Source: Desulfosarcina alkanivorans (GTDB lineage: Bacteria > Desulfobacterota > Desulfobacteria > Desulfobacterales > Desulfosarcinaceae). From it: a stretch of 64,000 bases of DNA. The stretch lies in NCBI RefSeq assembly GCF_009688945.1, contig NZ_AP021874.1, forward strand, positions 496,001 to 560,000, written 5' to 3'. The stretch's first letter is position 1; each line of letters starts with the position of its first letter. Below the pieces are notes generated by a model that was given only the letters and a program-made list of their open reading frames with translations, ran no database searches and was not told the DNA's origin. The translations under genes were made by a program, and so were the position numbers. Shown piece by piece: positions 1-8,363 of this stretch.

Positions 1-2
1 TG

Positions 3-110
3 AGTTCACTGAGAATGTTCATCGTGTATGCCATCGGAATTACCCATGCCTGTGAGATTGAAGGGTCAGTGAGTACCGAAAATATCTCCAGTAAGAATGT
101 GGAAATTTAA
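3..110 (+). CDS. possible 3' end of an upstream gene, product unknown
   Basis: One frame is open from the left window edge to a TAA at 108-110 and would encode about 35 residues containing FIVYAIGITHA and ending NVEI. I recognise no family. No ribosome binding site or start lies inside the window, so if real this is the tail of a gene that begins to the left. It lies just before the 23-bp repeats at 171-278, so it could also be residue of an element now lost. Random open frame of this length is quite possible; confidence is low. Confidence 0.2.
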   Translation, partial: SSLRMFIVYAIGITHACEIEGSVSTENISSKNVEI

Positions 111-170
111 GCACAGCAGTTTATGCCGTGTCAATCTGGTTTGGGTGGAGGTAATTGGGCGGGGGTGCTG

Positions 171-278
171 CTGGATTGCGTATTCCGCTCAAACTGACCA
201 GTCATTCCGGAGGAAAGTGACCACCCGTTCCGCTTTATTGTGACCAGTTGTTCCGCTGCAAACTGTCCACCTCATCGG
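171..278. repeat. 23-bp-period repeats resembling an IS21-family end
   Basis: Four copies of a motif of the form STGACCANNNRTTCCGS begin at 194, 217, 240 and 263, exactly 23 bp apart, with the fourth (263-278) degenerate and a further decayed copy at about 171-188. Established knowledge: IS21-family elements carry several directly repeated transposase-binding sites of this kind near each end. No istA or istB gene is present in the window, so this is either the inner edge of an element lying to the left or a solo remnant. The family assignment is inference from the repeat architecture. Confidence 0.5.
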
Positions 279-424
279 AGCGAAGCGACCCCGGTTTTTC
301 CCTATCTTCCAGACTTGGTGGATTTCGTCAAGGATGTCGTATCATTCAGGATCCATCAGAAAGGAAGGTTTAAGCTATAGTGACAAGGGGTAAGAAGGGT
401 GAAGGAGGAGAGGGAGGATAAAAC

Positions 425-460
425 AAAACGGGGTGCTGCGATTCGCAACACCCCGTTTTT
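425..460 (-). terminator. terminator after the gapA-tpiA-secG-tRNA unit
   Basis: A long stem (about 16 bp with one C-A mismatch) is formed by the sequence at 425-440 and its near-complement at 445-460, with a tiny loop. Read on the minus strand it is followed by a T-rich tail (TTTTGTTTT), and on the plus strand it ends in TTTTT, so it may act in both directions. It sits 13 bp beyond the 3' end of the tRNA gene. Confidence 0.8.
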
Positions 461-472
461 AAATATTATTTG

Positions 473-559
473 TGGTGCCGAGGGCGGGACTTGAACCCGC
501 ACGGCCGTGGGCCACTACCCCCTCAAGATAGCGTGTCTACCAGATTCCACCACCTCGGC
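473..559 (-). tRNA. leuU: tRNA-Leu, anticodon GAG
   Basis: The minus strand folds as a class II tRNA: acceptor stem GCCGAGG pairing with CCTCGGC, an anticodon stem CTATC/GGTAG enclosing loop TTGAGGG with anticodon GAG, a long variable arm, and the T-loop GTTCAAGTC. The 3' CCA is encoded (473-475). Length is 87 nt. The gene begins 13 bp after the secG stop codon and lies before a strong hairpin, so it is probably processed from the gapA-tpiA-secG transcript. A Leu(GAG) tRNA directly downstream of secG is also known in Escherichia coli. Confidence 0.97.
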
Positions 560-572
560 AAGTTTACCATTT

Positions 573-899
573 TTATTCTGACTTCGAACCGCCGTCAGAC
601 GCGCTGTCATCCGTTTGCGACGGTTGCTCAATGGGCGCCTCGACATCCGAGACCACCGATTTGGTGATCTTGCCGCCGGATATGTAGGCCAGGGTCAGGG
701 ATGTCAGCATGAATACGATGGCCGCGGCCGTCGTTGCTTTGCTTAAAAAAGTGGACGCCCCGGTGCTTCCAAATAAGGTCTGGCTGGAACCGCCGCCAAA
801 AGCGGCTCCCATGTCCGCACCTTTTCCGGTTTGGAGCAGTACGATCATGATCAGGGCGATGCAAACGACCACATGAGTAACTATCAACAAGATGGACAT
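573..899 (-). CDS. secG: preprotein translocase subunit SecG
   Basis: SecG is the small accessory subunit of the SecYEG protein-conducting channel in the inner membrane and helps SecA-driven insertion. The 108-residue product has two hydrophobic segments (about 3-22 and 52-75) joined by the characteristic glycine-rich QTGKGADMGAAFGGGSSQ loop, then a polar acidic tail. Length and architecture are normal for the family. It follows tpiA (stop 26 bp upstream) in a gapA-tpiA-secG-tRNA-Leu unit, an arrangement seen in other bacteria. The ribosome binding site is weak. Confidence 0.95.
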   Translation of the reverse strand: MSILLIVTHVVVCIALIMIVLLQTGKGADMGAAFGGGSSQTLFGSTGASTFLSKATTAAAIVFMLTSLTLAYISGGKITKSVVSDVEAPIEQPSQTDDSASDGGSKSE

Positions 900-924
900 T
901 GGTTATCGTCTTTTTTTGAGTCCG

Positions 925-1686
925 TTATTCGTTGTAAAAAACCAGCTTGCTGAACGTTTCGGGGTCCAGGCTGGCTCCACCGACCAGGGCGCCATCCACA
1001 TCCGGCATCTCCATGAGTGCCCGGACGTTATCCGGCTTGACACTTCCTCCGTAAAGGATGCGAACGGTGTCGGCAAACGGTTTTCCAAACAGCGTTTCGA
1101 GCAGCGACCGGATGAACTGGTGCGCCTCCTGGGCTTGTTCCCGGGTGGCGGTCTTTCCGGTACCGATGGCCCATACCGGTTCGTAGGCGATAACGATACG
1201 GGTCAGGGCTTCAGAAACAAAATCTTTTAGACCAACTCGAACCTGTTTGTCAAGCACAGAAAATGTGTCGCCGGCTTCTCGCTGCGCCTCTGATTCGCCG
1301 ATACAGAAGACCGGGATGAGGTCCGCCGAAAGCGCGGCCTGGATTTTCCGATTGACGGTTTCATCGGTCTCGCCAAAAAACTGCCGCCGTTCCGAGTGAC
1401 CGATGATCACATGGCTGCATCCGGCGTCCACCAGCATTTCCGATGATATCTTGCCGGTGAAGGCGCCCTGCTTTTCATAGAAAAGATCCTGCGCGCCGAC
1501 TGCGATGGCACTTCCCTTGAGGGTTTGGGCCACCTGGTAAAGGGCCGTATAGGTGGGGGCGATCATGATCTCGACATCTCTGGCCGCGTCGACAAGGCGT
1601 TTCAGCTTTCCGGCGGCTTCCACGGCCTGGGTGCCGGTCTTATGCATTTTCCAATTGCCTGCAATCAATGGCGTTCGACTGCTCAT
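925..1686 (-). CDS. tpiA: triose-phosphate isomerase
   Basis: This enzyme interconverts dihydroxyacetone phosphate and glyceraldehyde 3-phosphate in glycolysis and gluconeogenesis. The 253-residue protein has the full catalytic set: Lys13 in GNWKMH, His97 in the IGHSERR motif and Glu169 in the AYEPVWAIGTG loop motif, followed by the phosphate-binding LYGGSV segment. Length is typical. The ATG is preceded by AGGAG. It sits 19 bp after gapA, so the two consecutive glycolytic steps are co-transcribed. Confidence 0.98.
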   Translation of the reverse strand: MSSRTPLIAGNWKMHKTGTQAVEAAGKLKRLVDAARDVEIMIAPTYTALYQVAQTLKGSAIAVGAQDLFYEKQGAFTGKISSEMLVDAGCSHVIIGHSERRQFFGETDETVNRKIQAALSADLIPVFCIGESEAQREAGDTFSVLDKQVRVGLKDFVSEALTRIVIAYEPVWAIGTGKTATREQAQEAHQFIRSLLETLFGKPFADTVRILYGGSVKPDNVRALMEMPDVDGALVGGASLDPETFSKLVFYNE

Positions 1687-1705
1687 CGCAATTATTCTCC
1701 TTCTG

Positions 1706-2710
1706 TTAGAGCTGTTTGCCGATCATGGCGGCCAAATCGACCATGCGGTTGGAGTAGCCGCTTTCGTTGTCGTACCAGGAGAGCACCTTGACCATGTCAT
1801 CAACCACATAAGTGGTGGGCGCATCAACAACCGATGACAACGGGCAGCCATTGAAATCAGTGGAGACCAGCGGCAACTCACTGTAACCCAAGATGCCTTT
1901 GAGGGAACCGTCGGCCGCTTCCCGGATGGCTTCATTGACGTCCGACTTGGTGACACCCGTTTTTTCCACGTTGATCACCACATCGACAATGGAAACATTT
2001 GGGGTCGGTACACGGATGGCCAGGCCGTTGAGTTTACCCTCCAGTTCGGGGAGCACCAGGGCGACGGCTTTGGCGGCCCCGGTGGTCGTGGGAATCATGG
2101 ACAGGGCCGCGGCTCTGGCCCGGCGAAGGTCTTTGTGGGGAAAGTCCAGCAGCCGCTGATCACCCGTGTAGGAATGGATGGTTGTCATGAGGCCGCTTTT
2201 GACGCCGAAGTTTTCCAGCATGACCTTGGCAACCGGTGCCAGGCAGTTGGTGGTGCACGACGCATTGGAGATGATGTGGTGCTGCTTCGGATCGTACTTG
2301 TTGGCGTTGACGCCCATGACGACGGTGATGTCCGGATCCTGGGCGGGGGCCGAGATGATCACTTTGCGGGCGCCTGCATTCAGGTGCTTGGCCGCACCGT
2401 CGCGGTCTCTGAAGAGGCCGGTACATTCGCAGACAATGTCCACCCCGAAATCGTTCCAGGCCAGTTTTTCAGGATCTTTGACGGCCGTGTAGGCGATGGA
2501 TTTGCCGTCGACTTCGATGGCCCCGTTTCTGGCCTCGATATCCACATCCAGTTTGGTGTGCACCGAGTCATATTTCAGCAGGTGGGCCATGGTCGCCGCA
2601 TCGGTCAGGTCATTGATGGCCACCACCTCGATCTCAGGATGGTTCATGGCGGCCCGAAATACCACGCGGCCGATCCTGCCAAAACCGTTGATGCCGATTT
2701 TTATGCTCAT
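1706..2710 (-). CDS. gapA: glyceraldehyde-3-phosphate dehydrogenase, type I
   Basis: Catalyses the NAD-dependent oxidation and phosphorylation of glyceraldehyde 3-phosphate to 1,3-bisphosphoglycerate. The 334-residue protein starts with the Rossmann motif GINGFGRIGR, carries an NDLTD segment whose acidic residue (Asp34) fits NAD rather than NADP use, and has the catalytic cysteine Cys152 in SNASCTTNC. The ATG is preceded by a strong AAAGGAGG. It is first in the gapA-tpiA-secG-tRNA-Leu unit. I saw no clear promoter in the 211 bp upstream. Confidence 0.98.
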   Translation of the reverse strand: MSIKIGINGFGRIGRVVFRAAMNHPEIEVVAINDLTDAATMAHLLKYDSVHTKLDVDIEARNGAIEVDGKSIAYTAVKDPEKLAWNDFGVDIVCECTGLFRDRDGAAKHLNAGARKVIISAPAQDPDITVVMGVNANKYDPKQHHIISNASCTTNCLAPVAKVMLENFGVKSGLMTTIHSYTGDQRLLDFPHKDLRRARAAALSMIPTTTGAAKAVALVLPELEGKLNGLAIRVPTPNVSIVDVVINVEKTGVTKSDVNEAIREAADGSLKGILGYSELPLVSTDFNGCPLSSVVDAPTTYVVDDMVKVLSWYDNESGYSNRMVDLAAMIGKQL

Positions 2711-2921
2711 CTTTCCTCCTTTATGGTTGGTGCGAACCTTGAGTGGTTAGGTGTTCAAGAAACGTGTGGCGGTCTGCCCATTGGACTCCGTCAGGTGATT
2801 CGGATGGTTTTGGGGGGGCGTTGGGCGTTGGGGAAAACTCGCACAGCCGGCAATCGCCGGCCCTGGTCATCGGAAACCCGGAAAATGATCGCTGACAATC
2901 CGCTTGCCTGCATCGGGTCGC

Positions 2922-3335
2922 CTACCCCCTCTTGTTGCCTTTCAATATCGCGCTGGCCAGGGAGATGCTTTTTTTTCCGAACGCTTCAAGATTGGCTGCC
3001 AGTTCCGAAAGGGATTGATTTTTTCGTGCGCTTGCCGCCCGGATAAGAATGGGCAGGTTGACTCCGGATATCACCTCGATACGACCCTCCTCGAGAAACG
3101 AGTAGCTCAGGTTGGACGGCGTCCCGCCGAACATGTCCGTCAGGATGAGAACCCCGTCGTCGCTTTTCAATTGTTTCATGCTGTCGGCAATTTTTTTGCG
3201 CAACTTGTCTGCGTTTTCGTTCAGGTCGATGGACACGGCGATCATGGCCTCGGGCCGTTCGCCAAGAATGAAATCCGCCGCCTCGAGCAGTGCATCTCCG
3301 AGCCGGCAATGAGTTACCACTAAAACGCCAATCAT
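2922..3335 (-). CDS. PTS system EIIA component, mannose/fructose/sorbose type
   Basis: A 137-residue single-domain EIIA of the mannose (PTS-AAC) family, with the phospho-accepting His9 in VLVVTHCRLG and the conserved TDMFGGTPSN loop. In transporters this domain passes phosphate from HPr to EIIB. Here there are no EIIB, EIIC or EIID genes nearby, and it ends an operon with rapZ and ptsN, so a regulatory rather than transport role is more likely (inference). No HPr or enzyme I gene is in the window. The start has only a weak ribosome binding site. Confidence 0.9.
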   Translation of the reverse strand: MIGVLVVTHCRLGDALLEAADFILGERPEAMIAVSIDLNENADKLRKKIADSMKQLKSDDGVLILTDMFGGTPSNLSYSFLEEGRIEVISGVNLPILIRAASARKNQSLSELAANLEAFGKKSISLASAILKGNKRG

Positions 3336-3386
3336 ATCTGCCTGTCTTTCATTGGTTAAATTGGGTAACGGAACCGCCTGCCGCTT

Positions 3387-4262
3387 TCACTTTGAAAGGG
3401 ACTTGTCAATGTCGCGATGGGTCAGTTCCGTTGTTCGACCCGATGCCTGAATGTGCTCATGCAGTTGTCCGGCGATCACAACGGACCTGTGGCGCCCTCC
3501 TGTGCAACCGATGGCAATGGTGAGGTATGATTTTCCTTCGTTTTCATATTGGGGAATCAAAATATCCAGTAGATCGAAATATTTGTGTAAAAATAAACAG
3601 GTTTGGTCATTATTCAAGACAAAAGATCGAATTTTTTCCGTTTCTCCGCTCAAGGGGCGCAGTGATTCCACAAAATACGGGTTTTTTAAAAAACGGACAT
3701 CCATGACGAGGTCGGCATGAACCGGCAGGCCGAATTTAAACCCAAAAGAAAGGACCTGGACCTGCATCGGTCCGTGTTGCGTGCCGGCGTCTGCTATTTT
3801 CCGGATGATCGATTTGAGTTCGTGGACATTCAGATCCGACGTGTCGATGATGTGATCCGCCTGGCGGCGCAAGGCTGCCAGCAAGGTTTTTTCTGCTTGG
3901 ATCGCATCGTAAACCCCGGTTACCCCTGCCATCGGATGGCGGCGGCGGGTCTGGCTGTAACGTCTCAGCAGGGTTTTTTCATCGGCTTCGACAAAGATGA
4001 TGCGAACATGAAATCCGTGGGCTTTCAATTGGTGGAGGACGGTTTCGTACCGGCGGATAAAATTGTTTTCCCGCAGATCCATGCCGAAAACCAGGCCGAG
4101 AACATGGGCAAACTTGTCCTTGGACAAATTCAGGAATTCGGGCAGCAGGGCAACCGGCATGTTGTCCACGCAGTAATGGCCGGAATCCTCGAAGGCTGCC
4201 AGGGCCGTGCTCTTTCCGGCGCCGGATCGTCCGGTGATGATGGTGATGGGTGTCGATTTCAC
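3387..4262 (-). CDS. rapZ: RNase adapter / nucleotide-binding protein RapZ
   Basis: RapZ (YvcJ family) binds nucleotide and, in enterobacteria, acts as an adapter that controls a small RNA regulating glucosamine-6-phosphate synthase. The 291-residue protein has an N-terminal P-loop (GRSGAGKS, 11-18) and the conserved C-terminal IAIGCTGGRHRSV segment. The start is GTG at 4262, supported by GAGGG just upstream. It lies between ptsN and a mannose-type EIIA in the rpoN operon, a neighbourhood conserved across Proteobacteria. Whether the sRNA role applies in this lineage is unknown. Confidence 0.95.
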   Translation of the reverse strand: MKSTPITIITGRSGAGKSTALAAFEDSGHYCVDNMPVALLPEFLNLSKDKFAHVLGLVFGMDLRENNFIRRYETVLHQLKAHGFHVRIIFVEADEKTLLRRYSQTRRRHPMAGVTGVYDAIQAEKTLLAALRRQADHIIDTSDLNVHELKSIIRKIADAGTQHGPMQVQVLSFGFKFGLPVHADLVMDVRFLKNPYFVESLRPLSGETEKIRSFVLNNDQTCLFLHKYFDLLDILIPQYENEGKSYLTIAIGCTGGRHRSVVIAGQLHEHIQASGRTTELTHRDIDKSLSK

Positions 4263-4320
4263 AGCGCGGCCCTCATGTGGCTAAAGGGAGCACCGATGAT
4301 GGCGGGTGAGCGGCAGCCGG

Positions 4321-4779
4321 CTAAAAATCGTCATCATCTTCACCGATGATGGCAATGATTTCATCGGCGCTGGTGGCCTTCATCATCATTTCCTTTAACG
4401 GCTCTTTCTTCAGCAGTCGGGAGACCCGAGCCAGCAGCTTGAGGTGAAGGTCGGTTGAATGTTCGGGGGTGATAAGCAAGAAAAAAAGATAGGTGGGGCG
4501 GCCGTCCATGGACTCGAAGTCAACGCCCTGACGGCTCAAACCAAATCCGAGGACCAGTTTCTCCAGATTTTTCAACTTGCCGTGCGGTATGCCGATGCCG
4601 CCGCCGATGCCGGTACTGCCCAGTCGTTCCCGTTCCATGAGCACCCGGACCATATCGTTGTGGTCGATGCCGGTGATGCGGGCTGCCGGGGCCACCAATT
4701 CATTCAATATGCCGATTTTATCCCTTGACTTCAGGTTTACCAGTATCGCTTCTTTTTCAAGGACATCCAATATTTTCAT
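4321..4779 (-). CDS. ptsN: PTS nitrogen-type EIIA protein PtsN
   Basis: EIIA(Ntr) is a regulatory phosphotransfer protein of the PTS-Ntr system that senses nitrogen and carbon state and modulates potassium, phosphate and sigma-54-linked responses in other Proteobacteria. The 152-residue product matches the EIIA type 2 fold, with the phosphorylatable His66 in GGGIGIPHGK and the FFLLITPEHSTDLHLKLLA segment. It ends in an acidic GEDDDDF tail. It sits between hpf and rapZ in the rpoN region, as expected for this family. Confidence 0.95.
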   Translation of the reverse strand: MKILDVLEKEAILVNLKSRDKIGILNELVAPAARITGIDHNDMVRVLMERERLGSTGIGGGIGIPHGKLKNLEKLVLGFGLSRQGVDFESMDGRPTYLFFLLITPEHSTDLHLKLLARVSRLLKKEPLKEMMMKATSADEIIAIIGEDDDDF

Positions 4780-4956
4780 CGCTGCACCACCCGGTCGGGC
4801 ATTTCCCCGTTGTCTGGTTCGTTGGTTATCGAGCTGTTTCCAATGGCTTCAAATCAATCTCACGCTGGGGCTCGTGGCGACCAGGCATCGGTGGGCCCGA
4901 CATCACTGCAACCCGCCCTGCCCGGACATACCGGTGTCCATGCCGTCTGTTCCCTC

Positions 4957-5481
4957 CTATGCGCGGGGTTGGATCAATCCGTAGTTGCCGTCTTTTTGCC
5001 GGTACAAAACGTTGACCGTTTCCGTCCGTGCATTGGTGAACACCAGGAAGCTGTTATTGATCAGGTCCATCTGCATTACCGCTTCATCCACATCCATGGG
5101 TTTGTATTCGATATGCTGGACCCGTACCCGGGGCTGGCCGGACACCTCATCTCCCCCTTGATCGGATGCCCGGGAACCGGTTTTCCCTTTGGACCGGAAG
5201 GCCCGGCTTTTCTGCTTGTTCTTTTTTATCTGGACTTCAAGTTTGTCGAGCACCATGTCGATGGCTGAATACATCTCCTCGGTTTCCTCCTTGCCGTTGA
5301 TGGTCAGCCTGTCTCCCATGATATTGATTTCGGCGCTATGGCGAAATTTTTCTATGGAAAGGACCACGCTGGCTTCCGCAGGACCGTTGAAATATTTTTC
5401 CATTCGGTCCAGTTTTTCTCTGACATAGGATTTGAGGGCGTCGGAGGGTTCGAGGTTTTTGAACCTGACGGATGTGTTCAT
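4957..5481 (-). CDS. hpf: ribosome hibernation promoting factor, long form
   Basis: Long HPF proteins bind the 30S subunit and dimerise ribosomes into inactive 100S particles when growth slows. The 174-residue product has an N-terminal S30AE domain (about 1-105), a charged linker (KKNKQKSRAFRSKGK) and a C-terminal dimerisation domain (about 120-174; motif VRVQHIEYKPMDVDEAVMQM). The C-terminal extension marks it as the long rather than short enterobacterial form. The ATG is preceded by AAAGGAGG. It is located directly downstream of rpoN, the classical position. Confidence 0.95.
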   Translation of the reverse strand: MNTSVRFKNLEPSDALKSYVREKLDRMEKYFNGPAEASVVLSIEKFRHSAEINIMGDRLTINGKEETEEMYSAIDMVLDKLEVQIKKNKQKSRAFRSKGKTGSRASDQGGDEVSGQPRVRVQHIEYKPMDVDEAVMQMDLINNSFLVFTNARTETVNVLYRQKDGNYGLIQPRA

Positions 5482-5605
5482 GCGGGGTGCCTCCTTTTGT
5501 GAATGTCCTATCGACGGGGGCCAGCGCCCGGACTCAAGGGCGCCGCCTGCCGGTTTTTAAAAACAGGGGAGGTGAGGAACTGGGGACCGGGTACCGACGC
5601 AGCCA

Positions 5606-7039
5606 TTAAAACTGCTTTCGCTTGCTGGAGGACAAAATGCCCATCATCTCCCGGTATTTGGCTACCGTACGACGGGCGATGTCAATGTTGTCAGCCTTGA
5701 GCATCTCGGCCATTTTACTGTCGCTGAATGGCTTTTTGGGGTTTTCCCCTTCGATGAGTTTTTTTATTTTGGCCTGTACGCTGGCTGAGGCGATATCCTC
5801 GCCATGCACCCGTTTGATTGAACTGTTGAAAAAATATTTTAGTTCATAAATGCCCTGGGGGGTGTGGGCGTATTTGTTGGTCGTGACCCGGCTTATGGTG
5901 GATTCGTGCATGCCGATATCTTCGGCAACGTCCCTGAGGACCATCGGCTTTAGATGAACCACCCCTTTTTCGAAAAAATCCCGTTGGAACTTGAGGATGC
6001 TTTCCATAACCTTGTAAATGGTTTTCTGGCGCTGGTGGATGCTGCGGATCAGCCAGGCCGCAGATCGCATTTTGTCCCGGATGTAATCCTTGGCATTGGT
6101 GCTGACTTCATTTTTGCGGGTGATGGCCTGCTTGTAAAACGGATTGACCCGAAGTTTGGGCATGCCGTCATCATTCAGAACGATGACAAAATTACCCTCG
6201 CTTTTGTACACATAAATGTCAGGGATGATATAGTGCGGGGTTTCTTCGTTGAACTGTCGTCCGGGTTTGGGCTCCAGCGCCCGGATAACACTGACGGCCG
6301 CAACGACCTCCTTGATTTTGACTTTCAGGGCCTTGCAGATGGCCTTGTAGTTTTTGTTCTCCAGATTTTTCAGGTGATCGGAGATGATATCGGTGACCAG
6401 GCTGTTTTCCAGCTTCAGCAACTGGGCCTGGAGAAGGAGGCACTCCCGCAGGTCCCTGGCGCAAATCCCCACCGGGTCAAAGGACTGCATGGTTTCCAGG
6501 ACGTCCTCCACCATCTCGATGGAAATGCCGCTCTGTTCGCTGAGGGTCTCCACGGACGCCTGTAGATAGCCATCCCGGTTCAGGTTGCCGATAATCAGGC
6601 TGCCCACCTGCTTTTCGATATCGGTTGGCGAGAGCATCAACAACTGCCACAGCAGGTGATCGCTGAGCGATTCTTTGGAAGAGACGAAGGCTTCGTATTG
6701 CGGGGCTTCCCGGCTCTCGGATTCGAAATTGACTTTTCCCGGCGAGTTGTACTCGTCGATGTAATTGCTCCAGTCGATCTCATCGTTGATTTTCTCATCG
6801 ATGGTGACTTCGCGGGCCTCTTCGACGGCGGGTGCAGGCGTCTCTTCAGGTTCACCTTCCTTGGACCGGTCGGGTGTTTCCTGAATTTCCTCCAGGGTGG
6901 GATTCTCTTCCAGCTCCTGCCGGATCGTGTCCACCAGTTCAAGCCGGGACAACTGCAGCAGCTTGATCGCCATCTGAAGCTGTGGCGTCATGATGAGCTG
7001 CTGAGTCAGTTTGAGTTGTTGTCTGAGTTCAATTGCCAT
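5606..7039 (-). CDS. rpoN: RNA polymerase sigma-54 factor
   Basis: Sigma-54 directs RNA polymerase to -24/-12 promoters that need an AAA+ activator. The 477-residue protein has the glutamine- and leucine-rich activator-interacting region I (about 4-50), an acidic region II (about 55-100), the core-binding domain, a helix-turn-helix DNA-binding region and the RpoN box ARRTVAKYRE at 455-464. It begins 1 bp after the lptB stop codon, so translation is probably coupled. Its operon also holds ptsN and rapZ, functional partners in many Proteobacteria. Confidence 0.98.
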   Translation of the reverse strand: MAIELRQQLKLTQQLIMTPQLQMAIKLLQLSRLELVDTIRQELEENPTLEEIQETPDRSKEGEPEETPAPAVEEAREVTIDEKINDEIDWSNYIDEYNSPGKVNFESESREAPQYEAFVSSKESLSDHLLWQLLMLSPTDIEKQVGSLIIGNLNRDGYLQASVETLSEQSGISIEMVEDVLETMQSFDPVGICARDLRECLLLQAQLLKLENSLVTDIISDHLKNLENKNYKAICKALKVKIKEVVAAVSVIRALEPKPGRQFNEETPHYIIPDIYVYKSEGNFVIVLNDDGMPKLRVNPFYKQAITRKNEVSTNAKDYIRDKMRSAAWLIRSIHQRQKTIYKVMESILKFQRDFFEKGVVHLKPMVLRDVAEDIGMHESTISRVTTNKYAHTPQGIYELKYFFNSSIKRVHGEDIASASVQAKIKKLIEGENPKKPFSDSKMAEMLKADNIDIARRTVAKYREMMGILSSSKRKQF

Positions 7040-7040
7040 C

Positions 7041-7763
7041 TTAGAGTCTGAATTCTTCTCCTAAGTAAATTCGCCGGGCGATCGTGCTTGAAGCGATCTG
7101 TTCCGGCGATCCGGATTCAATCACTCTGCCTTCGCTCAAAATAAATGCCATGTCGCATGCGCCCAGGGTTTCCCGGACATTGTGATCGGAGATCAGGATG
7201 CCGATCTTCCGGTCTTTCAAATGAGCGATGATTTTTTTAATGTCGATCACGGCCAGGGGATCGATGCCTGCAAAGGGCTCGTCCAGCAACATGAACGCCG
7301 GCTCCGTGGCCAGTGCCCGGGTAATCTCCAGGCGACGCCGTTCGCCACCGGAGAGCACCGCCGCTTTGGATTCCGCCACGTGTGCGATTCCCAACTCCGC
7401 CATGAGGCTGTCTGTGCGCTCGTGGCGTTGCCGGCGGGTCAGGGGCAGCGTTTCCAGAATCGCCAGGATATTCTGACGGACGGTCAACTTCCTGAAAATG
7501 GAAGCTTCCTGGGGCAGATACCCGACCCCTGTTCTCGCCCGGATGTGCATGGGGTATTCGGTAATGTCCATGTCATCGAGAAAGACCTGGCCGCCGTCCG
7601 GTTTGACCAACCCAACGGTCATGTAAAACGTGGTGGTTTTTCCTGCGCCGTTGGGCCCCAGCAGGCCGATGACCTGACCGCTTTCCACGTCCAGGCTGAC
7701 CCGATCCACCACTTTACGGCCCCGGTAAACCTTGACCAACTCGCGAACGGAAAGGATAGCCAT
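7041..7763 (-). CDS. lptB: LPS export ABC transporter ATP-binding protein LptB
   Basis: LptB is the cytoplasmic ATPase that powers extraction of lipopolysaccharide from the inner membrane through LptFGC to the LptA bridge. The 240-residue protein has Walker A GPNGAGKT (36-43), the signature LSGGERRR (about 138-144) and Walker B LLDEPFAGIDP (about 159-169). I use the ATG at 7763 because the N-terminus MAILSVRELVK then aligns with the family; a TTG at 7784 would add seven residues. lptF and lptG are not in the window. Confidence 0.95.
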   Translation of the reverse strand: MAILSVRELVKVYRGRKVVDRVSLDVESGQVIGLLGPNGAGKTTTFYMTVGLVKPDGGQVFLDDMDITEYPMHIRARTGVGYLPQEASIFRKLTVRQNILAILETLPLTRRQRHERTDSLMAELGIAHVAESKAAVLSGGERRRLEITRALATEPAFMLLDEPFAGIDPLAVIDIKKIIAHLKDRKIGILISDHNVRETLGACDMAFILSEGRVIESGSPEQIASSTIARRIYLGEEFRL

Positions 7764-7796
7764 CAACTGTTTCCCACGGGGCAAATGGTCACGGGG

Positions 7797-8363
7797 CTAC
7801 TCCAATCCGGATTCTTCCGGGAGGATGACGGCTTTGACGCGACCGTTGGTTCCTCCCTCTACGGTAAACCGGCCATCGTTCCGGTAGAAGGTGATGGTTT
7901 CACCGGTGATGGTATTGTCGCCGCTGGTTACCGAGGCTCCCGGTCCGGTCAGGGTCAGCATGCGCTGTGCTGTTATATATACTGCCTGCCGGGCAACGGC
8001 AAGCCTATTGTCGAATTTAATTTCCACGTTTCCGGTGGCGACCAGCTTCTCCAATGACTGGTCGGGGGAGGCATCTGCGGATTCGGATTCGCCTCCAAAA
8101 AATATTTTAAGGCTGTCGGCGTTGATCCGCGTTTCTCCCTGGCGGGCCTGGACATTCCCAATGAATTCGGCGTTGTTGTTGGCACTGTCCGATATGAGCC
8201 GGTCGGCGGTGATGTGGATCTTTTTGTCTTCCGGGGCAGCCGCTGCCTTATTGGGGGCATTGGTGCCGGCCATGACGATGCCGGGCATGGGATAAAGCAG
8301 CGCCAGGCCAAGCAGGATCGCCGGCATCATTGCGAACGGGTTTTTAAAACTGAAGATCTTCAC
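7797..8363 (-). CDS. lptA: lipopolysaccharide transport periplasmic protein LptA
   Basis: LptA forms the periplasmic beta-jellyroll bridge that carries LPS from LptC to LptDE. The 188-residue product has a signal peptide (hydrophobic core about 12-30, possible cleavage near 32) and an OstA-type repeat domain including ITADRLISDSANNNAEFIGNV. I choose the GTG start at 8363 because TGGAGGGA lies just upstream; the upstream in-frame start would overlap lptC by 68 bp. The chosen gene still overlaps lptC by 20 bp. Confidence 0.88.
   Translation of the reverse strand: MKIFSFKNPFAMMPAILLGLALLYPMPGIVMAGTNAPNKAAAAPEDKKIHITADRLISDSANNNAEFIGNVQARQGETRINADSLKIFFGGESESADASPDQSLEKLVATGNVEIKFDNRLAVARQAVYITAQRMLTLTGPGASVTSGDNTITGETITFYRNDGRFTVEGGTNGRVKAVILPEESGLE

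Larger units (their letters stand above)
1..472. other. non-coding left edge of window
   Basis: This stretch holds no convincing complete gene. It contains a possible 35-residue gene tail (3-110), four to five copies of a 23-bp-period repeat (171-278) and a terminator hairpin at 425-460. The remaining sequence from about 280 to 424 shows nothing I can assign. Confidence 0.6.

Noticed and set aside
171..278. Possible CRISPR array
   Set aside because: The 23-bp period leaves only about 6 bp between 17-bp repeats, and copies decay at the edges; this is IS-end architecture, not repeat-spacer.
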